DNA of 64,000 nucleotides from Stenotrophomonas maltophilia D457 (GCF_000284595.1 NC_017671.1:4435001-4499000), one strand, 5' to 3'; shown: positions 6,791 to 16,182, counted from the stretch's first letter. The notes: generated from the letters alone by a model not told the origin. Program-made: numbers and translations.

Positions 6791-9109
6791 TCAGAACGCC
6801 ATCGAGGTACTGAACATCAGCTGCCGTGGCGCGCTGCGCTGCAGGGTCTGGTAATCCCCCGAGAACGACGAGCCGGCAATGGTGGCGGTGCCGATGTTGT
6901 GGCGGTTGAACAGGTTGCTCACGTCCAGCCGCAGCTCCAGGCCGGGCACCGCGCTGTCGGCACCGAAGCGGTAGGCGGCATAGGTGTTGACCTGCCAGAA
7001 CGTCGGCACGCGGATGTCGTTCTCGTAGGTGAAGGGCTGGCGCAGGTAAGAGGTGCTGGTGGCACCGAAGCGCCAGTCACCAAAGTGGGCGGACAGGTCG
7101 CTGACCAGCGAGATCTGCGGGTAGCCCGGCTGCGCGTTGCCCTTGATCGGGTACACCGTGTCGCCCACCACGAAATCGCTGTCGTAGTACGAACGGGCCA
7201 CGGCCACGCCCTGATAGAACTGCAGGTGGTCAGTCAGGTCGGCGGTGATGCCGAGGTCGGCGCCGATCACGTGCATCTTCGGCATCAGCCGCACGGTGTT
7301 GATCTGCGCGAACTGGGTACCGATGGCGGCCGACAGCAAGCGGTTGCGGATGTCGTTGTAGAACACGTCGCCGGTGATCGTCAGCCGGTCGAAACGATGC
7401 GATGCGCCCACGGTGAGGTTCCAGTTCTTCTCCGGCCGCAGCGTACCCGCCACGCGGTCGAACTCCTCCTGGTCGGTGATGGTCCACGCCGAGGCGGTGT
7501 AGCCGATGTTGCCGCGCTGGGCCACGCGGTAGCCGTTCATGGTATTGGCCAGGTCGATGAAGGCATCGGTGGATTCGGTCGGGCTCCAGAACAGCGAGAC
7601 ATGCGGCAGGAAGTTGCTCTTCGCGCGCAGCGTGCCGTTCACCGGCCGGTCCTTGGCGTCACCGAGGCCGCCGCCGCGGGTGCGGAAGTCCACGGCCTTG
7701 AAGCCGACACCCAGCTTCAGCGTGTCGTTCAGCACGATGTCGTCCTGCAGGTAGAACTGGCGCGAGCGGGTCACCCAGCTCGATGCGTTGTCGGTCTTGA
7801 ACGCGGGGCCGTACACATCGAACGGACCGGTGGCCTTCAGCGGCGGGCCCTCGCCCAGCAGCGGCTGCTGGTACCACTCGGTCTTGGCAGCGGCCTTGCT
7901 CTTCTCCTGCCAGAAACCGGCGGTGAAGGTGTGCGCGCCGGTCTCGAACTGCAGGTTGAGCATGCCGCCCAGCCGGTTGAGGCGCGGGGTCTGCACCTGT
8001 TCGGAGAACGGCGCGCCGTTGGGCGACGGCACGTTCGGGTCGGTCAGCGTGGCCTGGGTGTGGCTGTTGGCGTTGTACAGCTGCACGTTGCCGCTCAGCG
8101 CCGGACTGATCTGGAAGCGGTGGTTGATCGAGGACACGCGGTCACGCGTGCTCTGGCCGGTGTCGTAGGGAATCAGCCCGGACAGTTCACCACAGGTATA
8201 GGCGCCGCAGGATTTGTCTGCGTTCTCCGGCGAGGCCACGTAGTACGCCCAGGCGTAGTCCGGGTAGAAGATGTCGGCCTTCCAGCCCAGCTTGCTGATC
8301 ATGTCGAAGGAAATGTTGTTGTAACCCCAGACCTTGGCCTTGCTGTCGGACAGGAACACGGTGACATCGCCCCAGGCGACGTCCTGCTGCAGCTTCAGGT
8401 CGCCGCGCAGGAAGTTCTGCGTGCCCTCGCCCTGGTACTTGTCGGCGGACACGCGCTGCAGGTCGACCAGCACTTTCGGGCCATGCTCACCGAGCTGGCC
8501 GCTCTGCCCGGATACGGTGGTGACCAGCGTGCTGTTGCTGCCCACGCCCTGCTTCACGCGCAGGCTGGGCGTGTCCTGCAGGTCGCGCAGGCGGTATTCC
8601 AGGCTGCCGCCGTTGACGCTGCTGGAGAACACGCTGACCGGTGCGCCACCGGGGCTGACCGTGATCGCGCCGATGCCATCGGGCACGCCCACGTTCACCA
8701 CGCTGGTGCCGGTAAGCGAGAGGAAGCCGTTGTCATTCAGCGGCACGCCTTCGAAGGTGATGCCCATTTCGTTCATGCGGAAGCCGCGCACGAACAGGCT
8801 GGTGGCGGAGATATCCAGGCCCAGCCCATCGGTGGCGGTATAGCTCGCGCCCGGCACCTGCTTCAGCATGGCCAGGCCATTGTTGCCGGTGACCATCGCG
8901 TCGAGGTCCTCGGCCTTGATGATGTAGCGGTTGGGACCGACCACCTGGGTCGGTGCCACGGCCGCGCCGCGCGGCGTGGCGATGACCTGCAGGGCGTTGA
9001 GCGTGGTGGGCGTGTCGAGCGCGGCGTCCTGCGTTTCTGCAGCGTACGCAGGTGCGGTGATGGCCGCGATGATGGCCAGGGCGAGGCGCGTCGTGGGTGG
9101 GGTGTTCAT
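6791..9109 (-). CDS. TonB-dependent outer membrane receptor
   Basis: A 772-residue protein with a signal peptide ending near residue 24 (APAYA|AET). The plug domain (about 40-160) contains the typical stretches ISATSLFVRGF, MGITFEGVPLND and SVNGGSLEYRLRDLQ; a 22-strand barrel follows and ends in LMFSTSMAF with a terminal phenylalanine, as outer membrane proteins do. These receptors import siderophore complexes, vitamins or sugars using TonB energy. The substrate is unknown: no transporter or hydrolase gene is adjacent. ATG 9109 has only a weak ribosome binding site (GGA about ten bases before). The terminator-like palindromes at 6683-6778 lie right after the stop. Confidence 0.9.
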   Translation of the reverse strand: MNTPPTTRLALAIIAAITAPAYAAETQDAALDTPTTLNALQVIATPRGAAVAPTQVVGPNRYIIKAEDLDAMVTGNNGLAMLKQVPGASYTATDGLGLDISATSLFVRGFRMNEMGITFEGVPLNDNGFLSLTGTSVVNVGVPDGIGAITVSPGGAPVSVFSSSVNGGSLEYRLRDLQDTPSLRVKQGVGSNSTLVTTVSGQSGQLGEHGPKVLVDLQRVSADKYQGEGTQNFLRGDLKLQQDVAWGDVTVFLSDSKAKVWGYNNISFDMISKLGWKADIFYPDYAWAYYVASPENADKSCGAYTCGELSGLIPYDTGQSTRDRVSSINHRFQISPALSGNVQLYNANSHTQATLTDPNVPSPNGAPFSEQVQTPRLNRLGGMLNLQFETGAHTFTAGFWQEKSKAAAKTEWYQQPLLGEGPPLKATGPFDVYGPAFKTDNASSWVTRSRQFYLQDDIVLNDTLKLGVGFKAVDFRTRGGGLGDAKDRPVNGTLRAKSNFLPHVSLFWSPTESTDAFIDLANTMNGYRVAQRGNIGYTASAWTITDQEEFDRVAGTLRPEKNWNLTVGASHRFDRLTITGDVFYNDIRNRLLSAAIGTQFAQINTVRLMPKMHVIGADLGITADLTDHLQFYQGVAVARSYYDSDFVVGDTVYPIKGNAQPGYPQISLVSDLSAHFGDWRFGATSTSYLRQPFTYENDIRVPTFWQVNTYAAYRFGADSAVPGLELRLDVSNLFNRHNIGTATIAGSSFSGDYQTLQRSAPRQLMFSTSMAF

Positions 9110-9534
9110 GGCAGTAGATCCAGGGTGCAGGGAGAGAGCCGCGCAGGCGCACGCCCAGCGCGTTGCAGCGCCGGTGTCGGCGCCCTGGCTGGCGATGCGG
9201 TTGCGTTGAAGGCGTGACGGCGCGGTGCGTGCCGGTCAGTGGCAGACGAAGACGATCATCTGCCGTGGGATTCGGTGGGGTGATTTCGACGTGCGGAATT
9301 CTTGCATCGCACTGCCGCATCCGCCATTGCACCGTGGTACAGCGCCAATGGCGGTGGGGATGGGTGGGTTATACGTGGGTATAGACCCTGGTCGGCGCTG
9401 GCCGCCTGCGTGTGCCAACCAAGGTTGGCACCTGCCGGGGCGAATGGGGCCTGGTAGAGGCCGACCTTGGTCGGCGCTTGCCGATTGTGTGTGCCAACCA
9501 AGGTTGGCACCTACCAGAGCATAGGGACGCGCGG
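9110..9534. other. Intergenic region with REP-type repeats
   Basis: Contains the upstream region of the TonB receptor gene (9110-9380), in which I see no clear promoter boxes or operator, and the repeat block at 9385-9515. A large frame antisense to the receptor extends in here but is a composition shadow. Confidence 0.5.
9385..9515. repeat. SMAG/REP-like palindromes
   Basis: Two copies of GTGCCAACCAAGGTTGGCAC (9412-9431 and 9491-9510) alternate with degenerate CCGACCTTGGTCGGCG-type hairpins, one of which begins with GGTAG. They lie between the 3' end of the HAD phosphatase gene and the start region of a divergent receptor gene. GTAG-led palindromes of this kind are the SMAG elements described in S. 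maltophilia. Confidence 0.75.
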
Positions 9535-10368
9535 TTACTGCAGGACGAAACGCTCGATCGCGCGCGCCACGCCTTCGTCGGCATTGCTGCTGGTCTCAAA
9601 CCGCGCCACCGCCTTCACCGCGTCGATGGCATTGCCCATCGCCACGCTGGTGCCGGCATACTGCAGCATGGTCAGGTCGTTCTCCTGGTCGCCGATGGCC
9701 ATCACGTTGGCGCGGTCGATGCCCAGGTGCTCGGCCAGTCTTTGCAGGCTCGGCCCCTTGCCCGCGCGGTGGTCGAACACTTCCAGGAAGAACGGTGCGC
9801 TTTTCAATACCGCGAAGCGCTCGGTCAGCGCGCCGGGCAGGCGCGCGATGGCAGCGTCCAGCACCTCGGGTTCGTCGATCATCATCAGCTTGATGAAGGA
9901 CATCGACGGGTCCATGTCTTCCACGCGGCGATACGACAGTGGCATCCGCGAAAGATGCGAGTCGGCCACGGTGTAGTAGCTGATGTCCTGGTTGGGCGTG
10001 TACATGCGCTGGCTGTCCAGCGCCTGGAAGTGCACGCCCAGGTCGCGGGCCACCTGCTCGCAGAACAGGAAGTCGTCGAAGCTGAGCGGGTACTCGACTA
10101 CGGTTTCGCGCGTGCCGATGCGCTGCACCAGGCCGCCATTGCAGGCGATGCAGTAGTCGTCGTTGCCGGTGATGCCGAGCTCGTGCAGGTACGGCGCCAG
10201 GCCCGGAACCGGGCGGCCACTGGTCAGCACGATGTGCACGCCCAGTGCGCGCGCCTGCGCGATGGCCTTCCTGGCGCGGGGGGTGAGCTGGTGCGACGGG
10301 TCCAGCAGCGTGCCATCCATGTCGATGGCGACCAGTTCGATGGTCGATTGCCTGCGGCCCATGTCCAT
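9535..10368 (-). CDS. Cof-type HAD phosphatase (YidA-like)
   Basis: ATG 10368 is preferred over a TTG nine bases upstream. The 277-residue protein shows HAD motif I DMDGTLLD with nucleophile Asp16 and Asp18, motif II LTSGRP, and the terminal motif GDQENDLTML. Between them is the large C2B cap typical of the Cof/YidA subfamily (about residues 85-195). These are soluble Mg2+-dependent phosphatases with broad activity on sugar phosphates; the exact substrate cannot be read from sequence. It is transcribed away from the ExoD-like gene, and the two starts are 149 bases apart. Confidence 0.9.
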   Translation of the reverse strand: MDMGRRQSTIELVAIDMDGTLLDPSHQLTPRARKAIAQARALGVHIVLTSGRPVPGLAPYLHELGITGNDDYCIACNGGLVQRIGTRETVVEYPLSFDDFLFCEQVARDLGVHFQALDSQRMYTPNQDISYYTVADSHLSRMPLSYRRVEDMDPSMSFIKLMMIDEPEVLDAAIARLPGALTERFAVLKSAPFFLEVFDHRAGKGPSLQRLAEHLGIDRANVMAIGDQENDLTMLQYAGTSVAMGNAIDAVKAVARFETSSNADEGVARAIERFVLQ

Positions 10369-10517
10369 TGCGTTCAACTCGTGCGGGGCACGCCAGTTTA
10401 CCCCCTCATGCCCGGTTCACCTCTTTGCCCACGTTGGCCGGGATACTGCAGGAGCCTGTGCGTCCCCCACCGCAGGACGGCCCGCTGACCGCCCTTCCCT
10501 GGAGAACCTTGCGACGC

Positions 10518-11180
10518 ATGACCTACCGTGCCCCCGAAACCAACGACAGCGCACCCCTGGCCCAGCAGATCGAGCAGATGATCGACGAGCTGCCCGGCGA
10601 CCAGGTGAGCGTCGGCACCCTGCTCAGCGCGCTGGGCGATGAGGGCCTGCTGCTGATCGTGATCCTGCTCTCGGCCATCTTCATCATTCCGGTGTCGATT
10701 CCCGGGCTGAGCACGGTGTTTGGCGCCTCGATCCTGCTGATCGGCCTGAGCCGGGTGCGCAACCGCCCGCTGTGGGTGCCGCAGAAGCTGGCGCGCCGCG
10801 GGATCGCCACCGAAAAGCTGAAGGCCAACCTGGGCCGTGCGCTGAAATGGGTGCACCGCATGGAGCGGCTGTCGCGGCCGATGCGGCTGGCGGTGATGGT
10901 GCGCTCGAAGAAGATGATGCGCCTGAACAACCTGATGCTGGTGTTTGCGACCCTGCTGCTGATGGCGCCGGCCGGGCCGATTCCCTTCAGCAACACGCTG
11001 CCGGCGCTGGCGCTGATGTCGTTTGCGATTGGCTTCATCCAGCGCGATGGTGCGGCGGTGGCAGCCGGCTACGGCTTCGTGGTGGCCACGGTGGTGTACT
11101 TCGGCGTGCTGCTGGGCGGCGTGGGATTTGCCGCCGAATCGGTGTTCAGCGGGTTCCGCAGCAGTACCGCCGAACTGTAG
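10518..11180 (+). CDS. ExoD-family exopolysaccharide synthesis-associated membrane protein
   Basis: ATG 10518 follows GGAGAACC and gives 220 residues. After a soluble N-terminus (QQIEQMIDELPGDQVSVGTLLSAL) come hydrophobic segments at about 43-65 (LLLIVILLSAIFIIPVSIPGL), 70-80, 135-155 (LMLVFATLLLMAPAGPIPF), 160-175 and 185-205. The sequence GPIPFSNTLPALA and the charged loop LWVPQKLARRGI are characteristic of ExoD-like proteins, first linked to exopolysaccharide production in rhizobia. The molecular role is not established. A SMAG pair follows immediately after the stop. Confidence 0.85.
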   Translation: MTYRAPETNDSAPLAQQIEQMIDELPGDQVSVGTLLSALGDEGLLLIVILLSAIFIIPVSIPGLSTVFGASILLIGLSRVRNRPLWVPQKLARRGIATEKLKANLGRALKWVHRMERLSRPMRLAVMVRSKKMMRLNNLMLVFATLLLMAPAGPIPFSNTLPALALMSFAIGFIQRDGAAVAAGYGFVVATVVYFGVLLGGVGFAAESVFSGFRSSTAEL

Positions 11181-11308
11181 AGCCGAGCCCATGCTCGGCT
11201 GCTGTTCGCTCGGTGCACGGAAACCCGCGCGCTGCGCGCGTAAGCCGAGCAAGGGCTCGGCTCTACAAAGGCCGGATCCACAGCAGTCGAGCGTGGCTCG
11301 ACGCTACA
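11178..11308. repeat. SMAG elements after the ExoD-like gene
   Basis: A GTAGAGCCGAGC...GCTCGGC hairpin at 11179-11204 and its inverted partner at about 11242-11269 flank a GCGCGCTGCGCGC palindrome. A further GTCGAGCGTGGCTCGAC hairpin follows near 11288-11304. The block lies between convergent genes, where it can serve as a bidirectional terminator. Confidence 0.8.
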
Positions 11309-11311
11309 CAG

Positions 11312-12622
11312 CTATTTCGCCGACACCCGCCACACCACGTCGCCCACGTCGTCGGCCACCAGCAGTGCGCCCTCGGCATCCATCGCCATGCCCACCGGCG
11401 CACCCATCAGGGTCTTCTCGTCCTTCGAGGTGAAGCCGCTGACCACGGTCTGCGGCCGCCCGGTCGGCTTGCCGTCCTTGAACGGTACGTAGACCACTTC
11501 GTAGCCACTCAGTGGCGAGCGGTCCCAGCTGCCGTGCTCGCCGATGAAGGCGCCGCCGTGGTACTGCGCCGGCAGTGCCTGGCCGGTGTAGAACAACAGG
11601 CCCAGCGGTGCCACGTGCGAGCCGATGGCATAGTCCGGCACGATCGCCTTGGCCACCAGGTCCGGCCGCTGCGGCTGCACGCGCTCGTCCACGTGCTGGC
11701 CGTAGTAGCTGTAGGGCCAGCCGTAGAAGCCATCTTCCTTCACCGAGGTGAGGTAATCCGGCACCAGGTCGGCACCGATCTCATCACGCTCGTTGGCCAC
11801 GGCCCACAGCTGGCCAGTGCTCGGCTCCCAGTCCAGCCCGGTCGGGTTGCGGATGCCCGACGCAAAGATGCGGCTGCCACGGCTAGCTACGTCCACCTCC
11901 AGCACGACCGCGCGGCGATATTCGACGGCCAGGCCATTTTCAGTAATGTTGCTGTTGGAGCCGACGCCCACGTACAGCTTGCGGCCGTCGCGGCTGGCCA
12001 GCAGTTCCTTGGTCCAGTGGTGGTTGATGGTGCTGGGCAGGTCGGTGAACTCGCGGCCCTTGTCGGACATGCGGGTTTCGCCGGGCACGTAGTGGTACTG
12101 CATGATGTTGCCGGTGTTGGCCACATACAGCGTGTCACCGATCAGCTGGATGCCGAATGGCGAGTGCAGGCCTTCGATGTAGACGTGCTGGGTCCAGGTG
12201 TTCGTGCCTGGCGAGCGGCGCAGCAGGGTGACCCGGTTGCCGCCCTTGCCAGCCTTGCCCGAGCGCGCCTTCACCTTGCCGGCGATCCACTGCTTGGGTG
12301 TGGTGACCGGCTCTTCGCCGGGGCCATTGCCTTCCACCACCAGTACATCGCCGTTGGGCAGGGTCAGCAGCCGGCGCGGGTGCTGCAGGTTGGCGGCGAT
12401 GCGCTCGATCTTCAGGCCTTCGGCCACCGTGGGGGCCTGGCCGTCGGCCCAGCCCACGCCCTTGGGCACCTGCATCGGCGGCATCAGGAAGTTGGCCGGC
12501 TTGGGCAGTGGCGGCTGCGGTCCCGACTGGTCGGCCGGATGGTATTCGGCCTTGCCCGCGCAGGCCGACAGGGTGACGGCCAGTGCCAGCGCGGCGACGG
12601 TGGGCAGGATGTGCTTAGCCAT
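11312..12622 (-). CDS. Sorbosone-dehydrogenase-family (PQQ-type beta-propeller) lipoprotein
   Basis: A 436-residue protein with a lipoprotein signal ending at Cys21 (LSAC). The mature part is a six-bladed soluble glucose dehydrogenase-like propeller: LQHPRRLLTLPNGDVLVVEG, HSPFGIQLIGDTLYVANTG, GSNSNITENG, ASGIRNPTGLDWEP, ANERDEIG and GAPVGMAMDAEGALLVADD. Family members oxidise sugars or aldehydes with PQQ in the periplasm, though many have no known substrate. The ATG overlaps the stop of the DUF2231 membrane gene by eight bases, so the two form one operon; the membrane protein may be an electron-transfer or anchoring partner. Confidence 0.87.
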   Translation of the reverse strand: MAKHILPTVAALALAVTLSACAGKAEYHPADQSGPQPPLPKPANFLMPPMQVPKGVGWADGQAPTVAEGLKIERIAANLQHPRRLLTLPNGDVLVVEGNGPGEEPVTTPKQWIAGKVKARSGKAGKGGNRVTLLRRSPGTNTWTQHVYIEGLHSPFGIQLIGDTLYVANTGNIMQYHYVPGETRMSDKGREFTDLPSTINHHWTKELLASRDGRKLYVGVGSNSNITENGLAVEYRRAVVLEVDVASRGSRIFASGIRNPTGLDWEPSTGQLWAVANERDEIGADLVPDYLTSVKEDGFYGWPYSYYGQHVDERVQPQRPDLVAKAIVPDYAIGSHVAPLGLLFYTGQALPAQYHGGAFIGEHGSWDRSPLSGYEVVYVPFKDGKPTGRPQTVVSGFTSKDEKTLMGAPVGMAMDAEGALLVADDVGDVVWRVSAK

Positions 12623-13055
12623 GACGACCTCCCTGCAGCACCGGCGGCTGCAATGACAACAGGATCAGGCCCAGGGCGATCAGGGCCACGGTCAGCGCCG
12701 ACAGGATCGTGCCCGGCACAGCAACGGCATACGCATCGCGGCTGTGCACGAAGGCGTTCCAGATGGCCAGCACCACCGCGACCAGGTTGAGGAAGAAGTC
12801 GATGCGGTCGATGCGGGTGGCCGTGCCGTTGCGGCGCCAGACCGCGAACAGGTTGATCAGGCGCGGCACGATGGCGATCAGCAGGCCGAACGTGATCAGC
12901 CAAGCGGCGGCCTTGCCCCACATCACCTCGGCGCTGTTGAGATAGATCGCGTCGAAGATCAGTGCACCGACGAAGAAGCCGAACGGTATCGGGTTCAACA
13001 GGCTGAACAGCGTGGTGCCGAGGCCGCGATGGGCCTGGGCGAGCGGATTGACCAT
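12615..13055 (-). CDS. DUF2231 family membrane protein
   Basis: The ATG at 13055 (second of a tandem ATG-ATG) sits seven bases after GGAG, which picks it over 13058. The 146-residue product has four hydrophobic segments: LFSLLNPIPFGFFVGALIFD, AAWLITFGLLIAIVPRLINL, FFLNLVAVVLAIWNAFV and GTILSALTVALIALGLILLSL. Its beginning, with HRGLGTTLFSLLNPIPFGFFVGAL, is typical of DUF2231, a family of predicted membrane proteins of unknown activity. Its stop overlaps the start of the sorbosone-dehydrogenase-like gene, so they are probably functionally linked. Confidence 0.82.
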   Translation of the reverse strand: MVNPLAQAHRGLGTTLFSLLNPIPFGFFVGALIFDAIYLNSAEVMWGKAAAWLITFGLLIAIVPRLINLFAVWRRNGTATRIDRIDFFLNLVAVVLAIWNAFVHSRDAYAVAVPGTILSALTVALIALGLILLSLQPPVLQGGRHG

Positions 13056-13163
13056 CATCGTGCTCCGTGCGGAAGGGTGCACGGGCTGTAGTAGCACAGC
13101 GCGATGTGAGGGCGCGCGATGATGCCCCGGCGGCGCTGCCACACCCACCGGGCAGGCACCGCA

Positions 13164-13592
13164 CTACGCGGGTTCGTCCTCGCGCACCTCGTGGAAGGGC
13201 AGCATCGTCTCGAAGCCGAATTCGTGTTCCATGCTGGTGCGGACCAGGCCGCCGATGGCGTAGCGGCTGGTGTTTGCATGCACGTCTATGCCACCGTGCC
13301 GCCACTCGGTGCGCAGATGCAGCGTCTCTGCGCGTCGCATGACGGTCCGTTCCTCCTGCAGCAGCGCGCGCCGGTGCTTCTTCATCAACAGCCGCAGCGG
13401 TTTCACCATGGTGATGCCGAATGCGGCCAGCTCGGGCAGCAACTCGCTGATATCGGCATCGTCGCCATAGTCGTGGCTGCGCGTATGCACGGATAGCACC
13501 ACCTTGCGGATGGCGGCGACCGAGAGCGGGGTCTGGTCTGCGCGCGCACGTGCGCGCTGGCGTCCATTCTTCATGCGTGTCTTCACCTGCAT
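13164..13592 (-). CDS. Unknown soluble basic protein, 142 residues
   Basis: The start taken is ATG 13592 (MQVKTRMKNG); ATG 13574 is an alternative and neither has a strong ribosome binding site. The first 25 residues are very basic (NGRQRARARADQ). Then follow an IRKVVLSVHTRSHDYGDD segment, a helix ISELLPELAAFGITMVKPLRLLMKKHRRALLQEE and a terminal part with EFGFETMLPFHEVRED. No domain is recognised. The gene is divergent from the secreted subtilase, whose start lies 231 bases away, and stands on its own. Confidence 0.55.
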   Translation of the reverse strand: MQVKTRMKNGRQRARARADQTPLSVAAIRKVVLSVHTRSHDYGDDADISELLPELAAFGITMVKPLRLLMKKHRRALLQEERTVMRRAETLHLRTEWRHGGIDVHANTSRYAIGGLVRTSMEHEFGFETMLPFHEVREDEPA

Positions 13593-13823
13593 GTGATTAC
13601 CACGTTTCCGGCCCTCGAAGCAGACGCGCGAAGATGGCGTGAAGGCATTCGCGCGCCCTGTCATAACCTGACGTACTAAGTGTTTGTGACGCAATTTGCA
13701 TATTCGTACATTGCGGATGTGAAGAGGTAGGGGGTTCTCCGTTGTGTCGCGTTTGGCTCGTTGCGATGGGGCAGTTCCGCCCCGCCGTCCTGCCATGCCG
13801 ATTCACAACAGAAGGATTCGTGT

Positions 13824-15590
13824 ATGAAGCGACACACGCAACGCTCCGCGCCACCGCGCTCTGCGCGCCTGGCCCTTGCCACTGCCCTGGTGCTGGGCAG
13901 CCTGGCCGTCACCGCCCAGGCCCAACAGGCCGATCCACTGGCGGGAATACAGTGGCACCTGCTCAACACCGGGCAGACGGTCCCGGCTGACACCCTGCCG
14001 GTGGCCGGCAACGACCTGAACGTGGATGGCCTGTTCCGCAACGGCATCCGCGGCCAGGGCGTCACCATCGCCATCGTCGACGATGGCCTGCAGATCGCGC
14101 ACCCGGACCTGGCCGCCAACGTGGCCGCGGTGGCCGGCAAGAACTTCATCAACGGCTCGAACAACCCCACCCCGACCAACCCGGATGTCGACAACCACGG
14201 CACCATGGTCGGCGGCATTGCTGGCGCGGTGGGCGCCAACAACCTGGGCGTACGCGGTGTGGCGCCGGCGGCGACGCTGAAGGGCTTCAACCCGATTTCG
14301 CGCTCAGCCCTGGGCAACCAGCAGAGCAACATCGAGTACGCCTGGTGGGACGGCGCGGAGTCGGCCGACGTGCAGGTGTTCAACAACAGCTGGGGCGCCG
14401 GCCCGGGCAATCCGAACCTGCCGCTGGCGTACAGCGAAAACACGATTCGTTCGTATGAGCAGGCACTGTCGGGTACGCGCGGTGGCCGCGGCGGCATCTA
14501 CGTGAAGTCGGCGGGCAACAACTTCAACAATGCCTCGATCAGCCAGACCCAGGATGTCTGCACCACCGACACCAAGAACCGCAACACCGGCTGCGTGCCG
14601 GCCGGACGCGATCCGCGCAACAACCTGTTCAACGTGATCACGGTAGGCGCGGTGCGTGCCGATGGCGTGCGCTCGTCGTATTCCTCCACCGGCTCGGCGC
14701 TGTGGGTGTCGGCCTTCGGCGGCGAATACGGCCTGCAGGCCCAGTACGCCCCCGGCCTGGTGGCACGCGCCTACGACCCGGCCATCGTCACCACCGACGT
14801 GACCGGGTGCGCGCAGGGCAGCAACAAGAACACCAACCGCCAGAACACGCTGGACAGCAACCTGTCGGCCATCGACAGCACCTGCAACTACACCGCCAAG
14901 ATGAACGGCACCTCGGCGTCGGCGCCGATGGTCTCGGGCGTGGCGGCGCTGGTGCTGGAGGCCAATCCGAACCTGTCCTATCGCGATGTGAAGTACATCC
15001 TGGCCACCACCGCCACCCGCAACCACCCGAACCAGCCGGCGGTGACGCTGGCCGACGGGCGCACGCTGGTGCCAGGCTGGACGGTGAATGCTGCCGGCCG
15101 TGCCTACAGCAACTGGTATGGCTTCGGCGTGGTCAACGCTGCACGCGCGGTGCAGGTGGCCGAGAACTTCCAGTCGCTCGGTGCGCTGGTCGACAGCGGC
15201 TGGCGCAACACCACGCGTACCGTGGCCATCGGCAACACCTCGGCCGCCGCCGCACGCCTGACCTTCCAGTTGGCCAACGGCGCGCGCAACATCGAAAGCG
15301 TGCAGCTGGGCTTCCGGGTCAACCACCGCAACACGCGCCAGCTGCAGTTCGTGCTGGTGTCACCCAGCGGTACCCGCAGCGTGGTGCAACCGGCGTTCAC
15401 CGCGATCGGTTCGGGCACGGGTGGCGCGCAGAGCAACTTCACCAGCTGGGACCTGCTGTCCAGCAATGCCTTCCTGGATGAGAACGCCACGGGCACCTGG
15501 ACGCTGGAAGTGACCGACATGGGGCAGGCCGCGACCGCTGCATCGCGTGGCAACCTCGAATTCTTCAAGATCCGCGTTCTGGGGCACTGA
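13824..15590 (+). CDS. Secreted S8B kexin-like serine protease with C-terminal P-domain
   Basis: ATG 13824 after AGAAGGA gives 588 residues. A signal peptide ends near residue 33 (VTAQA|QQA). There is no long propeptide: the catalytic domain begins within about 50 residues. The catalytic triad is Asp86 (IVDDG), His125 (DNHGT) and Ser364 (NGTSASAP); the oxyanion Asn is in SAGNN at 230-233. Four cysteines (246, 257, 329, 354) may pair. The last 115 residues are a P-domain (WRNTTRTVAIGNT to FFKIRVLG), as in kexin and Aeromonas ASP. A secreted degradative role is likely. The next gene overlaps by one base and may encode its folding partner. Confidence 0.92.
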   Translation: MKRHTQRSAPPRSARLALATALVLGSLAVTAQAQQADPLAGIQWHLLNTGQTVPADTLPVAGNDLNVDGLFRNGIRGQGVTIAIVDDGLQIAHPDLAANVAAVAGKNFINGSNNPTPTNPDVDNHGTMVGGIAGAVGANNLGVRGVAPAATLKGFNPISRSALGNQQSNIEYAWWDGAESADVQVFNNSWGAGPGNPNLPLAYSENTIRSYEQALSGTRGGRGGIYVKSAGNNFNNASISQTQDVCTTDTKNRNTGCVPAGRDPRNNLFNVITVGAVRADGVRSSYSSTGSALWVSAFGGEYGLQAQYAPGLVARAYDPAIVTTDVTGCAQGSNKNTNRQNTLDSNLSAIDSTCNYTAKMNGTSASAPMVSGVAALVLEANPNLSYRDVKYILATTATRNHPNQPAVTLADGRTLVPGWTVNAAGRAYSNWYGFGVVNAARAVQVAENFQSLGALVDSGWRNTTRTVAIGNTSAAAARLTFQLANGARNIESVQLGFRVNHRNTRQLQFVLVSPSGTRSVVQPAFTAIGSGTGGAQSNFTSWDLLSSNAFLDENATGTWTLEVTDMGQAATAASRGNLEFFKIRVLGH

Positions 15591-16168
15591 TGATGAAGAC
15601 CACCATTCTGTTGAGCACGCTCGCCTTCGCGGCGATGACCTTCCCTGCCTGGGCACAGAGCTCGGGGCAGACCCCTCCGGCCAGGACCCTGTCGACCGTG
15701 GATGCTCAGGAACTGAAGGCGTCCGCTACCGGCCGCTCGTTCGATGTGGGCGGCACGCGTTTCCAGCTGTCGCCCTCGGCAACGGTAAAGCAGGCCAGCG
15801 GCGGCCAGTTCACGATCACCCCGCAGGCGGCGGCGACCACCAGCTCGCGTACCAAGCGTTCGCTGGATGGTGCCGCGGCGGCGCCTGCTGATGCCGGTGC
15901 CGGCAAGTTCGCGGCGGCGGTCTCCCGTGACGGAGCGCCGGTGGTGGCGACCTCGCGGGTCAAGGTGTTCTTCACCGATGCAGCATCGGCCCAGCGCGCG
16001 GCTACGGCCACCGGTGGCACCGTGGTGAAGGTCTCCAAGGCGTCGGGCCAGGCGATCGTGGAGTACCCGTCGGTGAACGCGGCACTGGATGCGACCACCA
16101 GGCTGCTGTCCACCGCCGGTATCCGCGCCACCGAGCCGGACGTGGTGCAGTGGGAAGAGACCAAGTAA
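15590..16168 (+). CDS. Secreted protein with I9-like C-terminal domain; probable external chaperone/inhibitor of the upstream protease
   Basis: The ATG overlaps the TGA of the protease gene (TGATG), so translation is coupled. The 192-residue product has a signal peptide ending near residue 23 (PAWAQ), then a low-complexity linker rich in Ala, Thr and Ser (about 60-110). The C-terminal domain (about 120-192) has a beta-alpha-beta-beta-alpha-beta pattern: SRVKVFFTDAASAQRAA, GGTVVKVSKASGQAIVEYP, VNAALDATTRLLSTAG, EPDVVQWEE. That matches the layout of subtilisin propeptide/I9 domains. The upstream protease lacks its own propeptide. In Aeromonas sobria the kexin-like ASP needs a downstream-encoded chaperone (ORF2); this gene fits the same role by position and fold. 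Confidence 0.7.
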   Translation: MMKTTILLSTLAFAAMTFPAWAQSSGQTPPARTLSTVDAQELKASATGRSFDVGGTRFQLSPSATVKQASGGQFTITPQAAATTSSRTKRSLDGAAAAPADAGAGKFAAAVSRDGAPVVATSRVKVFFTDAASAQRAATATGGTVVKVSKASGQAIVEYPSVNAALDATTRLLSTAGIRATEPDVVQWEETK

Positions 16169-16182
16169 GGCGTTGAGCGGTG

